A stretch of DNA of 64,000 nucleotides from Thermoguttaceae bacterium (lineage in GTDB: Bacteria; Planctomycetota; Planctomycetia; Pirellulales; Thermoguttaceae). Below the pieces are notes generated by a model that saw nothing but the letters and a program-made list of their open reading frames with translations, was not told the DNA's origin and ran no database searches. Below, one piece after another: positions 28,061 to 37,494 of the stretch. The DNA lies in assembly GCA_017405595.1 (NCBI GenBank), contig JAFRAC010000007.1, forward strand, positions 416,675-480,674, given 5' to 3'. The position numbers and the translations under genes are program-made. Every line of letters begins with the position of its first letter. The stretch's first letter is position 1.

Positions 28061-28879
28061 TTACTTGTCTTCTTCCCTGACGTAGAAGCGCTCCAGGTTG
28101 ATTCCCCCTTTGAGCTGCTCTTCGAGAAGGGTGATGCGGCTTTCCAGCAGTGAAATCCGCCTTTTGAGCATCGGGATCTGGTTCTCTTCCTCGTGGATAT
28201 GCGCCGGCCGGGGAACCTTGGGATATCCGAGATGGCGGTTGAGCGCCGAAAAGAGGAACGCAGGGTCGCGACCGCGCGACGCCCATCCGATCCGCCCTTC
28301 CCGCTGTCCGAAAAGGACGCGTTCCGCCGGTTCCTCTTCGGCGCGCTCGCGGTAATACTCGCTCCGCACGTAGATGAGTGTGGCAAGGTCGATCGACCCG
28401 ATCTGACGGCGCAGGATCACGTTAATCCAGTATTTCCAGTCTTCGTCGTAAACCGGGTCGGCGGCAATTGCGGCGAGCGACTCGTCGTAGCCGAGCCGGT
28501 TCCGGCTGACCGTTTCCAGCTGGTAGAAAAAGACCCCCTGCGGAGTCGGCGTTTCGGCAAGGTATCCGGCCAGGCGCTCCAGGATCCGTAGCGCGGTTTT
28601 GAAGTCGAACCGCCCCCCCTCTTTTTCGCTCTCCTTGACCACGAACGTCTGGAACGGCGAAAAGTAGTGTTTCATGACGGCCATCGCGCCGGCCATGGTG
28701 CCGCGCAGTTTGATTTCGGCCAGCAGATAGTCGATCGCCATCGGGAGTTTGACCGTCGAGAGGACTTCGCTTTTCATCGCGTAGAGGATATCCTGCGACG
28801 AGTAGCCGTCATCGAGCCGTTCGAGAAACGCTTTGTAAAAAAAGCGCTGCTCGACGTATTCATCTCTTTCTAAAAGCAT
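28061..28879 (-). CDS. Conserved hypothetical protein with C-terminal coiled coil
   Basis: 272 residues with no signal peptide and no membrane segment. I do not recognise a named family. The N-terminal two thirds are helical and rich in aromatic and charged residues (EQRFFYKAFLERLDDGYSS, DEDWKYWINVILRRQIGSI). The last 50 residues, MLKRRISLLESRITLLEEQLKG, form a short leucine heptad coiled coil suited to dimerisation. It is alone between the convergent thiL and the terminator of the HTH gene upstream. Codon usage matches the core genome, so it is probably a resident gene, perhaps lineage-specific. Confidence 0.7.
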   Translation of the reverse strand: MLLERDEYVEQRFFYKAFLERLDDGYSSQDILYAMKSEVLSTVKLPMAIDYLLAEIKLRGTMAGAMAVMKHYFSPFQTFVVKESEKEGGRFDFKTALRILERLAGYLAETPTPQGVFFYQLETVSRNRLGYDESLAAIAADPVYDEDWKYWINVILRRQIGSIDLATLIYVRSEYYRERAEEEPAERVLFGQREGRIGWASRGRDPAFLFSALNRHLGYPKVPRPAHIHEEENQIPMLKRRISLLESRITLLEEQLKGGINLERFYVREEDK

Positions 28880-28991
28880 CGGTCGCGGTTCGGGTTTTCA
28901 TTCTGCTTTTGTCCGGCGGAAAGCGGGCCGGTTCGGCGCGCCGGCGAACGGGGACGTCCGCCGCATTATATCGTATCCGAAAAGGGAGAAT

Positions 28992-29026
28992 AAAAAAACC
29001 CCGCCGTTGTAAAGACGGCGGGGTTT
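28992..29026 (-). terminator. Rho-independent terminator of the sigma-54-driven HTH gene
   Basis: On the minus strand AAACCCCGCCGT pairs perfectly with ACGGCGGGGTTT across a 7-base loop and runs into seven T. It begins 25 bases after the gene's stop. Confidence 0.93.
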
Positions 29027-29050
29027 CGGAACCGGCAGGAGCCGGAACGC

Positions 29051-29599
29051 TTAATCGTCGGAACGCCTGGCCGACACGGGCTCGATATGACGGCAGACCG
29101 CCATCCCGAGGGGACGGGCCTCGTGCGACTGCCCGACTTCGGGCCAGGCCGCAACATCTTCGAGTTCCGGCATAATGTCGAGGAGAGTCTCGATCATGTT
29201 GTCGGCCATGCTGCGGATACCCGATTCACGGGAATCCCGGCGAATCTGTTTCGCCGACTTCATCACCTTGAGAAGGAGAGCGCGATTCCGGATCGGATTG
29301 TCGAGCTCGTCCTCGAGCGGACCGATCAGCTCGGAAAGGGGAACGTCGAGAACCTCTTTCCAGGCCGTCAGCTGGGAAATCGTCAGATCGGTCGTCGGCT
29401 GCTCCTGATACCGGGCCTCGTTGACCGAGATACCGAGTTTCCGGGCGCAAGTGGCCAGCGACACCGCCTGGTTGCGGCGAACCTGCGCCACCTGATGATA
29501 CGCCCTCGCCTGATGAACGCCAGTCGCGGGAGCCGTTACAGGCGAAAAACCGGTCGTTACCGTCGTTACGGTAGTGGGGATACTGTTGATCGACATCAT
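29051..29599 (-). CDS. XRE-like helix-turn-helix protein
   Basis: About 182 residues. The AGGAGG at 29604-29609 favours the ATG at 29599 or the adjacent one at 29596. Residues 1-30 are Thr/Val/Pro-rich and low in complexity. Residues about 35-90 form a lambda-repressor-type helical domain (QVRRNQAVSLATCARKLGI, then LTISQLTAWKEVLDVPLSEL). The second half is helical (ALLLKVMKSAKQIRRDSRE) and the tail is acidic then basic. It is probably a DNA-binding regulator of a planctomycete-specific kind. The transcription unit is single and compact: sigma-54 promoter, 160-base leader, strong ribosome site, gene, strong terminator. This suggests tight and strong conditional expression. Confidence 0.82.
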   Translation of the reverse strand: MMSINSIPTTVTTVTTGFSPVTAPATGVHQARAYHQVAQVRRNQAVSLATCARKLGISVNEARYQEQPTTDLTISQLTAWKEVLDVPLSELIGPLEDELDNPIRNRALLLKVMKSAKQIRRDSRESGIRSMADNMIETLLDIMPELEDVAAWPEVGQSHEARPLGMAVCRHIEPVSARRSDD

Positions 29600-29774
29600 C
29601 AAACCTCCTATTCCGGTTTAGAACCGTCTGCGGATTAACAAAACAACACCCTGTGGGAACTTTGCCTTTCCTGCCTCGTTAAGTTGCCTTCGGGCGGTTT
29701 TTCTTTCATTCATTTTTGGCGATTTTTAAGGTTCCGCTGTCGTGCGGGAACCTTTTACCGCGTCTACTAGACAA

Positions 29775-29790
29775 GCAATCGGTGTGCCAA
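29775..29790 (-). promoter_or_regulatory. Sigma-54 (RpoN) -24/-12 promoter
   Basis: The minus strand reads TTGGCACACCGATTGC, which fits TGGCAC-N5-TTGC exactly, with the GG and GC dinucleotides 10 bases apart. Transcription would start near 29763, some 160 bases before the HTH start codon. An AT-rich stretch lies directly upstream. Confidence 0.85.
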
Positions 29791-29828
29791 AACTTAAAAA
29801 CTTTAAGAGAATTTTAAAAAGAAGGCTT

Positions 29829-29863
29829 TTTTACCGTTTTCGGAGAGGTTACGAACGGTAAAA
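29829..29863. promoter_or_regulatory. Inverted repeat, likely activator site upstream of the sigma-54 promoter
   Basis: TTTTACCGTT and AACGGTAAAA form a perfect 10-bp inverted repeat separated by 15 bases. It lies about 40-75 bases upstream of the -24 element, the region where enhancer-binding proteins or IHF-type bending factors act. The remainder of 29600-29995 holds a small hairpin at 29730-29752 and no gene. Confidence 0.55.
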
Positions 29864-29995
29864 CCCCCCGATTTCAGGAAAAACACCCTTTCCGGTTCCG
29901 TTTTTCCGGAAAGACCGGGAAACCGCGGCGGAAAAGAGAAGGGGATGAGGTAGGGGAATCTGCTACAGCTGTTGCAAAATGCAACATCGAAAAGT

Positions 29996-31642
29996 CTACC
30001 GCAGACCCATAACCTGGGTCATCGGAATGTCGAGGAAGTAGGGGGTTCCTTCCCGGACGAGGTAGAGTTTTGCTCCCGTTGATTCCGAGGCGAAATCGTT
30101 CCATTTGCGGGCGATCACATAGAGAATATCGGTTGAGGTGATCGCCCAGCGGCTGTTCGGCGAATTGTCGAGCACAAAACCGAAAATCACGTCACCGGTC
30201 TGGATTCCGCTTTTCGGCGTTTTGAAGAGCGTGGTTTCGCTGACACGGGTCACCACCGCGCCCCCGGACGGCATGATCTTATAGTTGTCCATCGACACCT
30301 GCGTCAGCTGCGGGTAACGGCGGAGGAACTCGTCTTTGTCGATCGGATCGGCTTCGATTCCGAGGATTTTATAGATCGTTTCCTCTTTGGTGTTTCCGAC
30401 CAGAGAGAGGATGCCGCCGGCGTTTTGCGAATAAGAGGGAGCGGCTTTCGCGCGGCTGAATCCGTCTTCCGTTTCCGGACCGGCGGACGCCGTCTGCGAG
30501 GCGTAGAAGAGGTTCTTTTCGCCATCTTCGGCGGTCGCTGCGCTCATCGCGACATGACGTTCGAGTTTCTTTCCCTGACGGGAGAATTTGACATCGACCT
30601 GGTCGGCGAGAGTGACCCCAATCAGCGAACGGGTGAAGTCGAGCGACGAGTGTACCGGAATGCCGTTCGATTCGAGGAGAACATCCCCCTCTTTGAGTCC
30701 GGCGGTTTCGGCGGGACTTCCGGGAGCGACCGACTTGACGCGGACGCAGTCGGTGTCGCTGGTTCCGAGCGGATCTTCGTCGGTCGGGACAATCTCATCT
30801 TCGAGTGTGAGCCCGTGATGGGTCATCTTTGCGACTGAGCCGCGCATCAGTTTTTCCGTGACCGAGGTCACAATATCGACCGGGATGGCGAACGCGATAT
30901 TCTGGGCGTCGTCGCGCACCGCGGCGTTCATCCCGATCATTTCCCCGTCGAGATTGACCAGAGGACCGCCCGAGTTTCCGGGGTTGATCGGCGTATCGGT
31001 CTGGATTGTCCTTTCGTAAGAGACGGTTTCGCTCGAGGTGAGCGGGCGGTCCAGGCCGCTCACGATCCCGCGGGCGGCGGCGTTGGCGTAGCCGAACGGA
31101 TTGCCGATCGCCAAAACATCCTCGCAGACATAAACCCGTTCCGTTTTGCCGAACGCGATCGGCTTAAACGGTTTGTCGGCAACGATGCGCAAAAGCGCCA
31201 AATCGGTCTGCGGGTCGTGTCCGATGAACTCGATATTCCGGTAGACGGCGCCGTCGAAGGTTGTGACCTGAATATTCTGAAGGCCTTTGACGACATGGTA
31301 ATTCGTGATCACGTAGCCCCGTTCATCCATAATGATGCCGGAACCCATCCCCGTGACGCTTTCCTGTTTCGACTTTTCGGCGAGCTGCCGTTTATAAGGG
31401 TCATTTTTGACTTCGGCCAGATCGAACCTCTTTTCGCCCCGGATGCTGACCACCGAGGGGGCCGCGGCATCGTAGGCGAGCGCGAAGGCGTTCTTCTTGC
31501 CGGCAAGCGATTCTTTTCCCGAGGCGGGGATTGCCAGGGCGAGGGCGCACAAAGCGATCAGCGCCGGCCGCCAAAGGGGCCGGAGAGACTTCTGACCGAA
31601 ACAGCGCTTCCGTAAAAACGAAATCGGAAGGAATCGCTTCAT
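29996..31642 (-). CDS. Exported HtrA/DegP-type serine protease with PDZ domains
   Basis: 548 residues from the ATG at 31642 (MKRFLPISFLRKRCF), which gives a long positive n-region and a signal segment (PALIALCALALAIPASG); an upstream ATG at 31711 exists. The trypsin-like domain has GSGIIMDERGYVITNYHVV with His, DPQTDLALLRI with Asp and INPGNSGGPLVNLDGEMIGM with Ser, the full triad. A first PDZ follows near residue 300 (KSVAPGSPAETAGLKEGDVL). The C-terminal 200 residues contain a second, divergent PDZ-like stretch (GIQTGDVIFGF). It is probably a periplasmic quality-control protease or chaperone. It follows lpxK on the same strand by about 130 bases. Confidence 0.92.
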   Translation of the reverse strand: MKRFLPISFLRKRCFGQKSLRPLWRPALIALCALALAIPASGKESLAGKKNAFALAYDAAAPSVVSIRGEKRFDLAEVKNDPYKRQLAEKSKQESVTGMGSGIIMDERGYVITNYHVVKGLQNIQVTTFDGAVYRNIEFIGHDPQTDLALLRIVADKPFKPIAFGKTERVYVCEDVLAIGNPFGYANAAARGIVSGLDRPLTSSETVSYERTIQTDTPINPGNSGGPLVNLDGEMIGMNAAVRDDAQNIAFAIPVDIVTSVTEKLMRGSVAKMTHHGLTLEDEIVPTDEDPLGTSDTDCVRVKSVAPGSPAETAGLKEGDVLLESNGIPVHSSLDFTRSLIGVTLADQVDVKFSRQGKKLERHVAMSAATAEDGEKNLFYASQTASAGPETEDGFSRAKAAPSYSQNAGGILSLVGNTKEETIYKILGIEADPIDKDEFLRRYPQLTQVSMDNYKIMPSGGAVVTRVSETTLFKTPKSGIQTGDVIFGFVLDNSPNSRWAITSTDILYVIARKWNDFASESTGAKLYLVREGTPYFLDIPMTQVMGLR

Positions 31643-31748
31643 AGGTGAAATTGGGAAAAACCGGGTAAAGAGGGGGGAAACGACCCCCGCTCCGGATCGG
31701 GTCGGCAGCAAAGAGACGCTCTTTGCGGGTTATTCCGGTTATGCCGAA

Positions 31749-31775
31749 AATAACCTTTACCCTTTTTCGGTTATT
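31749..31775 (-). terminator. Weak hairpin at the lpxK stop
   Basis: On the minus strand AATAACC, which includes the stop codon, pairs with GGTTATT followed by TT across a 13-base loop. It resembles the arms of the large hairpin at 38591-38668. Confidence 0.35.
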
Positions 31776-32841
31776 CCCATCTCAGGGCTTTATTAAAAAA
31801 CGATTCTTCTTTCAAGAAGTTCAATTCGATCTTAACTCCCCAGATCGGTTTCCCTTCGATCTCGCCGAAGGGGAGCTTGACGAGGTCCTTTACGGTCGTC
31901 ACAAAGCCGGCGGCATCGGGCGCGGCGGCGGCAAGTTCGCGGAGTTTTCCGGTTTCGGGCGGAGTGTGGTCGGGCAGCGAGGTTCCGGGAACCGTCCTGA
32001 CCCCTTCGGTTTTGAGCATCCGGTAAAAGCCGTCCGGGTTCCCGATTCCGCAGAACGGAATCCAAAACCGGCCGGCATCCCCTTTTAACAGGGAAAGCGG
32101 AGCCGATTCCCAGCCGGATTGGGCGCGGCGCAGGAGCGAGACCGGCTTCATGGCGGCTTCCCCCCAAAGGATATCGGGGGCGAATTCCCGCACCTTTCGT
32201 TCGATCCGGCGCCGCTGCGGCTCGTCGATCAGGTCGGCACGGGTCAGGATGACCGCGTCGGCGCGGCGCAGCGCCGAAAGCGGTTCCCGGGCGAAACCGG
32301 CGGGGAAAAGGCCGCCGCCGAAAGGGTCGAGCGCGTCCAGCAGAAGAATGTTCCGGTCACGGTGAAGCCGCCGATGCTGAAAGCCGTCGTCTAAGATAAT
32401 GAGATCGGTTTCGGGAAAGTCGCGCAGAAGCGCCCGGCCCGCCGCGGCACGGTCGGGGGCGAGGTAGTGGGGAACGAGCGGAAATTCGATTGCCAGTTCC
32501 GCGGCTTCGTCGTTTTGGCGCAGGTAGGGGTTCGGCGATTCCTTTCCGAGCCGGTACTTCCCGGCACGGTAACCGCGGCTCAAAAGTGCCGGTTTCAGGC
32601 CGCGTGCGAGCGCGCGGCGCAAAAGTCCGGCGGCGGCCGGCGTCTTTCCGGTCCCCCCCATCGTCAGATTTCCGATACTGACGACCGGCACCCCCAGAGA
32701 GAAGCTCTTTTTGATTCCGCGGTCGTAGAGGAAATTCCGGATATGGATCGCGGCGGCGTAGAAGGGTGTTGCGGCGCGCAGGGTCAGATGGAGCCATCGA
32801 TAGGGGCCCCGGCGGCGTTTGAGTATTTCCCGATAATCCAT
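31771..32841 (-). CDS. lpxK: Tetraacyldisaccharide 4'-kinase
   Basis: 356 residues, the usual size. LpxK phosphorylates the lipid A precursor at the 4' position on the inner face of the inner membrane. The N terminus has an amphipathic and hydrophobic anchor (WLHLTLRAATPFYAAAIHI), then the P-loop GNLTMGGTGKTPAAAGLL, LLSRGYRAGKYRLG, and DLIILDDGFQHRRLHRD with the catalytic Asp-Asp. HADAVILT-type residues (RADAVILTRADLI) and FCGIGNPDGFYRML complete the pattern. Its presence indicates a lipid-A-bearing outer membrane. No other lpx gene is adjacent. Confidence 0.95.
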   Translation of the reverse strand: MDYREILKRRRGPYRWLHLTLRAATPFYAAAIHIRNFLYDRGIKKSFSLGVPVVSIGNLTMGGTGKTPAAAGLLRRALARGLKPALLSRGYRAGKYRLGKESPNPYLRQNDEAAELAIEFPLVPHYLAPDRAAAGRALLRDFPETDLIILDDGFQHRRLHRDRNILLLDALDPFGGGLFPAGFAREPLSALRRADAVILTRADLIDEPQRRRIERKVREFAPDILWGEAAMKPVSLLRRAQSGWESAPLSLLKGDAGRFWIPFCGIGNPDGFYRMLKTEGVRTVPGTSLPDHTPPETGKLRELAAAAPDAAGFVTTVKDLVKLPFGEIEGKPIWGVKIELNFLKEESFFNKALRWE

Positions 32842-32950
32842 AACGCGGGATTCCGTTCTATCGCGATCGAAGACAATCTGTTTAAAGGCCCTTCCCGAAA
32901 AGGATTATACCCCAATCCGGGTTTGAACGTCTATCCCGTTCGGCGGGAAG

Positions 32951-34543
32951 TCAGCGGCGCCAGAAGTTCGGCGAGCAGATCAAAATGGGAAGATAGAGAT
33001 CGAGTCTGCCGAGGATCATCGCGAACGAATAGATCAGCTTGGTGATTTCGGTCAGGCAGGCGTAGTTCTGCCGAGCTCCGAGAACACCGAATCCCGGTCC
33101 GACATTGTTGAACATGGAAAGGGTCGAACTGAAAAGATCGAGGAGCCGTACCGGTTCCCCCCCCTCGGTCCAGAGCGTCGGCGGTTCGATGACGAGAACC
33201 AGGAATGTGACCGCGACAACGGCGACGATCATAAAAAAGAGGTAGGCAACAATGCCGTACAGCACCGAATCGTCAAGGGCGACCGAGCCGATCTGTTTTG
33301 TCCGTACCACGTTCGGACGGTAAACTTTTTCAAGCTCCAGGCGAAACGCTTTGGACGAGACGACGATCCGCGCGACCTTCACGCCTCCGGCGGTCCCTCC
33401 GATGCACCCCCCGATAAAGCCGACCACCAAAAAGAGGAGAAGCGAAATGCTGTTCCATTTTTCAAACTCGTCCGTCACGAAACCGGTGGTGGTCATCAGC
33501 GAGGTCACCTGAAAGAGGGACTGGCGGAACGCGTCCCACGGCAGGAGAACGCGCGAGGCGGAATGGAGCGGCGTATCGGTGGTGCCGAACGAATCGAAAT
33601 CGTGAAAAATGAGGCCGGAAGTAAAGACGATCAGTGTGACGCCGGCAAGAATGGCGATGTAGGTGCGCCATTCGGTATCCCGGAAAAGTTCTCCCGGTTT
33701 CCGCATCACCAGAAAATAGAGGAGAACGAAGTTGGTTCCGCCCAAAATCATAAAGAAGATGATCACCAGTTCAATAAGGGGGGCGTTGAGCTGTGTTTCG
33801 GCGGCAAAGTGGCCGACACTCGCATTGAACGTGCTGAAACCGCCGGTCGACAGGGTCGAGAAGGCGTGGCAGATCGCGTCGTACGGCGAAACGCCCAGAG
33901 CGCAGAGGATGACGGTCGCCAGCGCGATGAGCCCGATGTAGATGGTGGCCAGCGTCAGCGCGAATTGGCGGTAATGCAGCCACGTGCCGGCTGCTGTCGT
34001 TCCCCCTGTTTCGAGCGCCATGATCCGTTTTCCGACGGTGCCGTAACCGAGGATCGCCACAAAGAAGACCATGATCCCCAGCCCGCCCATAAAGTGAGTC
34101 AGCAGCCGCCAAAAGAGAATCGTGCGGGGAACAAGTTCCGGAGCTTCGAGTTCGGTGAGCACCGTCGCTCCGGTGGTGGTCAGCCCCGAAGCCGATTCGA
34201 AGAACGCGTCGCCGAGACTCATCGTCACCCCCTCCGCGCGGAAGGTGCCGCTGAACAGATAGGGGAGCGCGGCCAAAAAGATCGCCAGAAACCAGCTGAG
34301 CGGCACGATGGCCAGCGCCTCTTTCCGCAGAAGGACCCGGCTGGCGTTTCGTCCGAGATAGGCGAAGAACGCGCCGACCGCCGAGGCGGTCAGAAAGGAG
34401 AGGAGAAGCCCGATGACCCCCGGCTTCTCGTAGGACCAGTCTCCGCCGAACCGGGAATGCCCCCAAGGCAGCGCCAGCAGCATCGCTCCCGCAACAAAGA
34501 AGGAGACAATTCCGAGAATACGGAAGATCAGGCGAAAGTTCAT
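32951..34543 (-). CDS. trkH: TrkH-type potassium uptake channel subunit
   Basis: 530 residues with about ten membrane helices. The four pore loops of the superfamily of K+ transporters are visible: [37 protein letters not shown] and FNNVGPGFG. Each carries the selectivity-filter Gly. It forms the translocation subunit that normally works with the cytoplasmic NAD-binding TrkA, but no trkA is adjacent. Its start overlaps the accC stop by four bases (ATGA), so translation is coupled to fatty-acid synthesis genes, an unusual partner. Confidence 0.95.
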   Translation of the reverse strand: MNFRLIFRILGIVSFFVAGAMLLALPWGHSRFGGDWSYEKPGVIGLLLSFLTASAVGAFFAYLGRNASRVLLRKEALAIVPLSWFLAIFLAALPYLFSGTFRAEGVTMSLGDAFFESASGLTTTGATVLTELEAPELVPRTILFWRLLTHFMGGLGIMVFFVAILGYGTVGKRIMALETGGTTAAGTWLHYRQFALTLATIYIGLIALATVILCALGVSPYDAICHAFSTLSTGGFSTFNASVGHFAAETQLNAPLIELVIIFFMILGGTNFVLLYFLVMRKPGELFRDTEWRTYIAILAGVTLIVFTSGLIFHDFDSFGTTDTPLHSASRVLLPWDAFRQSLFQVTSLMTTTGFVTDEFEKWNSISLLLFLVVGFIGGCIGGTAGGVKVARIVVSSKAFRLELEKVYRPNVVRTKQIGSVALDDSVLYGIVAYLFFMIVAVVAVTFLVLVIEPPTLWTEGGEPVRLLDLFSSTLSMFNNVGPGFGVLGARQNYACLTEITKLIYSFAMILGRLDLYLPILICSPNFWRR

Positions 34544-35883
34544 TCTGCGAGGATCCGTTCGATAAACCCGGTATCAACCCTTCCTGCGGCAAAATCGGGA
34601 TTCGTCAGAATGCGTTTCTGGATCGGAACCGAGGTCTTAATCCCTTCGACACGCAGTTCCGAAAGGGCGCGGAGCATGGTTTCAATCGTCTGTTCGCGGG
34701 TCGGCTGATGGACGAGGAGCTTGCCGATCATCGAGTCGTAGTACGGACTGACTGTATAGCCGGAATAGGCGTGTGAATCGAAACGGACGCCGAATCCGCC
34801 CGGAGGAACCAGTCTTGTGATGGTTCCGGGGCAGGGACGGAACTGATTTGCCGGGTCTTCGGCGTTGATGCGGCATTCCATCGCGCAGCCGTTGTGCTTG
34901 ATATCGGCCTGGGTGTACGAGAGTTTTTCGCCCGAGGCGACGCGGATCTGTTCTTTGATCAGATCGATTCCGGTCACGAGTTCCGTTACCGGGTGTTCCA
35001 CCTGAATGCGGGCGTTCATTTCGATGAAGTAGTAGTTCCCCTTTGCGTCGACGACAAATTCCACCGTGCCGGCGGTTGTATAGCCTGATTCGAGCACGAT
35101 TTTTTTGGCCGACTCGCAGAGCCGCGTGCGGAGTTCCTGCGAAAGGTTCGGCGCGGGGCTCTCTTCGATCAGTTTCTGATGGCGCCGCTGCATCGAGCAG
35201 TCGCGTTCCCAGAGGTGAACAACATTTCCATGGCGGTCGGCCATGATCTGCGCTTCGACATGCCGGGGATTTTCGATCAGCTTTTCAAGATAGACCGCCG
35301 CGTTGCCGAACGCCGAGGCCGCCTCCTGCGAGGCCTGCGCCAGTCCGGTCCGCAGCTGGTCGGCGTTCTGCGCCACGCGCATTCCGCGTCCGCCGCCGCC
35401 CGCCGAGGCTTTCACCAGAACGGGATAGCCGATCCGGTCGGCGATCGCCAGCGCCTGCCCTTCGGAATCGATCAGGCCGTCGCTGCCGGGAACCGTCGGA
35501 ACGCCGATCCGCTTGGCCATGCTCCGGGCGGTGTTCTTGTCGCCGAGCATTTCCATCGCTTCCGCCGACGGGCCGATAAACTCATAACCGCAGGCGCGGC
35601 AGATTTCGGCAAAGTGGGAGTTTTCGGAAAGGAACCCGTAGCCGGGATGAATGGCGTCGACGTTCCCCAGTTCGGCGGCGCTGATAATGCGGTCGACTTT
35701 GAGGTAGCTTTGTGTTGCCGCGGCCGGCCCGATGCAGATCGCGCGGTCGGCAAGTTCAAGATAGAGGTTGCCGCGGTCGGCTTCACTGAAGACAACGACC
35801 GACTCAATCCCCATTTCGCGGCAGGCACGGATAATACGGAGGGCGATCTCGCCCCGGTTAGCTATCAGGATCCTTTTAAACAT
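34540..35883 (-). CDS. accC: Biotin carboxylase subunit of acetyl-CoA carboxylase
   Basis: 447 residues, normal length. It carboxylates biotin on AccB using ATP and bicarbonate. The N terminus [20 protein letters not shown], the ATP-grasp glycine loop [20 protein letters not shown], and the active-site stretch [17 protein letters not shown] are diagnostic, as is [17 protein letters not shown]. It lies 28 bases downstream of accB in the same operon, and its stop overlaps trkH by four bases. Transcription probably begins at the promoter before accB. Confidence 0.98.
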   Translation of the reverse strand: MFKRILIANRGEIALRIIRACREMGIESVVVFSEADRGNLYLELADRAICIGPAAATQSYLKVDRIISAAELGNVDAIHPGYGFLSENSHFAEICRACGYEFIGPSAEAMEMLGDKNTARSMAKRIGVPTVPGSDGLIDSEGQALAIADRIGYPVLVKASAGGGGRGMRVAQNADQLRTGLAQASQEAASAFGNAAVYLEKLIENPRHVEAQIMADRHGNVVHLWERDCSMQRRHQKLIEESPAPNLSQELRTRLCESAKKIVLESGYTTAGTVEFVVDAKGNYYFIEMNARIQVEHPVTELVTGIDLIKEQIRVASGEKLSYTQADIKHNGCAMECRINAEDPANQFRPCPGTITRLVPPGGFGVRFDSHAYSGYTVSPYYDSMIGKLLVHQPTREQTIETMLRALSELRVEGIKTSVPIQKRILTNPDFAAGRVDTGFIERILAE

Positions 35884-35911
35884 ATGGTTTCGTCCGTTCT
35901 TTATCCGCAGA

Positions 35912-36457
35912 CTAGCCGCGGGTATCGACTTTGAAGAGAGGACGTCCGAATTCGACCGCCTCGCCGTTTTTGACGAGGACAGCGACGATTTTTCCGGAAA
36001 TCTCGGCTTTGATTTCGTTATAGACTTTCATCGCCTCGATGATGCAGACGGTTTTATCGGGACCGACAACATCTCCGACCGAAACAAAAGGCGGGTTGGT
36101 CGGGGAAGAGGCGGCGTAGAACGTCCCGACCATCGGGGATTTCACCAGCTCGATATGGGAATCGTCTTCTTCGGAAGCGGCGGGCTTTTCGGCTGCGGGC
36201 ACCGCCGCAGGGGCCGGGGGAACCGCCGCCGGATAGACAGCCTGGACCGGCACAGCGCCGGCCGTCTCGCCGCAGCCGCGTTTCAGAGAGATTTTAAACT
36301 TCCCGTTTTCGAAGGAGAACTCGGTCAGCTCGTTCTTCTTCATCAGGTTGACGAGATCGGAGATCTGTTCGAACCCGAATTTGTCTTCCGCTTTTTTCGG
36401 CGCTTTTTTCATTTCCGCGTCTGTTTTTTCTACCGATTCTTTTTGACGTTTTGCCAT
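35912..36457 (-). CDS. accB: Biotin carboxyl carrier protein of acetyl-CoA carboxylase
   Basis: 181 residues. The C-terminal biotinyl domain (about 105-181) has the biotinylation site in [18 protein letters not shown] and ends [12 protein letters not shown] flexible Pro/Ala linker ([18 protein letters not shown]) precedes it. The N terminus contains the usual [24 protein letters not shown] Lys-rich leader extends about 25 residues beyond the family norm. It is first in the accB-accC-trkH unit. Confidence 0.97.
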   Translation of the reverse strand: MAKRQKESVEKTDAEMKKAPKKAEDKFGFEQISDLVNLMKKNELTEFSFENGKFKISLKRGCGETAGAVPVQAVYPAAVPPAPAAVPAAEKPAASEEDDSHIELVKSPMVGTFYAASSPTNPPFVSVGDVVGPDKTVCIIEAMKVYNEIKAEISGKIVAVLVKNGEAVEFGRPLFKVDTRG

Positions 36458-36535
36458 CGATCTGTCCGCCTGTGATGTTGTTCCGGTAACAGCCTTCTAT
36501 CTCCGGGTAAAAGAAAGAAACAATACCCCGCGGGG

Positions 36536-36564
36536 ATGTTACTATTCCTTTAACGAAATAGCAA
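36536..36564 (-). promoter_or_regulatory. Promoter of accB-accC-trkH
   Basis: On the minus strand TTGCTA (36559-36564), 17 nt, TAACAT (36536-36541). The start site would be about 70 bases before accB. The same -10 and spacing appear before infC. Confidence 0.6.
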
Positions 36565-36592
36565 GGGTGATATTTTTCAAGAAAAAACTCTC

Positions 36593-37474
36593 CTAGCCGA
36601 AAACGGCTGAAATGACCCGTTTCCGCCCGGCATAATCGTTAATAATCTTAAAATGCCCGAAAGGCGAGGTTTTGAGCAGCTCGAGGGACGCCTCGGCGAT
36701 CATCGGGCTGATTTCGATCAGGATCCGCCCCTCCGGTTCCAGGTGTTCCGGCGCGGCGGCCAGAATCCGCTCGACGATTTCGGTCCCCTTCTCTCCGGAA
36801 AGGAGCGCGATGCGCGGTTCGTAATTCCTGACCGAGATGTCGAGCGACTCGTACTCGGCGCGGCTCACGTAGGGGGGGTTGCTGACAATGAGCGTGAATT
36901 TTTCTTCCGGCGCGACCGCGGCGAAGAGATCGGAGTGCCGGAAGTCGATCCGGCCGGCGACCCCGTGTGTTTGCGCGTTCTTCCTGGCGTTTTCGAGCGC
37001 CGCCGCCGAAATATCGACTGCGGTCAGCCGGGCGGCGGGTACGTTTTTCGCGATGGCAACTGCCAGCGCGCCGCTGCCGGTTCCGATATCCAGGACGCGG
37101 GGAGCGCTTTCCCCGGAATCTTTGGCGCGGCCGCGCAAATATTCGACCGCTTCCAAAACGATGGTTTCGGTTTCGGGGCGGGGAATCAGCACATCGGCAT
37201 TCACCTCAAAATCGAGGGAATAGAAATCTTTGTGCCCGATCAGGTAGGCCGCCGGTTCGCCGGCGGCGCGGCGCTTGACCAGTTCCCGGAATCTGGCCCG
37301 CTGGGCATCGCTGGGAATCTCGTCGTACTTCAGATAGAGCCCGACCCGGTTCGTTCCGAGCGCGCAGGCCAGGAGGAGTTCCGCTTCGAGACGCGGACCC
37401 TCGAGCCCCCGGTTTTTGAAGTAATCGGCGGTCCATTCCAGAAGGCGGCGCGTTGTCCAGATTTCTGCTGACAT
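36593..37474 (-). CDS. prmC: Release factor glutamine methyltransferase
   Basis: 293 residues. PrmC methylates the Gln of the GGQ loop in release factors. The SAM-binding stretch VLDIGTGSGALAVAIAK, the catalytic TLIVSNPPYVSR (NPPY) and the N-terminal PLIGHKDFYSLDF-type region (AYLIGHKDFYSLDFEVN) identify it. It follows prfA by 20 bases, the classic prfA-prmC pairing of enzyme with substrate. Its stop is 52 bases before the accB promoter region. Confidence 0.96.
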   Translation of the reverse strand: MSAEIWTTRRLLEWTADYFKNRGLEGPRLEAELLLACALGTNRVGLYLKYDEIPSDAQRARFRELVKRRAAGEPAAYLIGHKDFYSLDFEVNADVLIPRPETETIVLEAVEYLRGRAKDSGESAPRVLDIGTGSGALAVAIAKNVPAARLTAVDISAAALENARKNAQTHGVAGRIDFRHSDLFAAVAPEEKFTLIVSNPPYVSRAEYESLDISVRNYEPRIALLSGEKGTEIVERILAAAPEHLEPEGRILIEISPMIAEASLELLKTSPFGHFKIINDYAGRKRVISAVFG

Positions 37475-37494
37475 CGTCTGCTCTTTTGCGGGAG

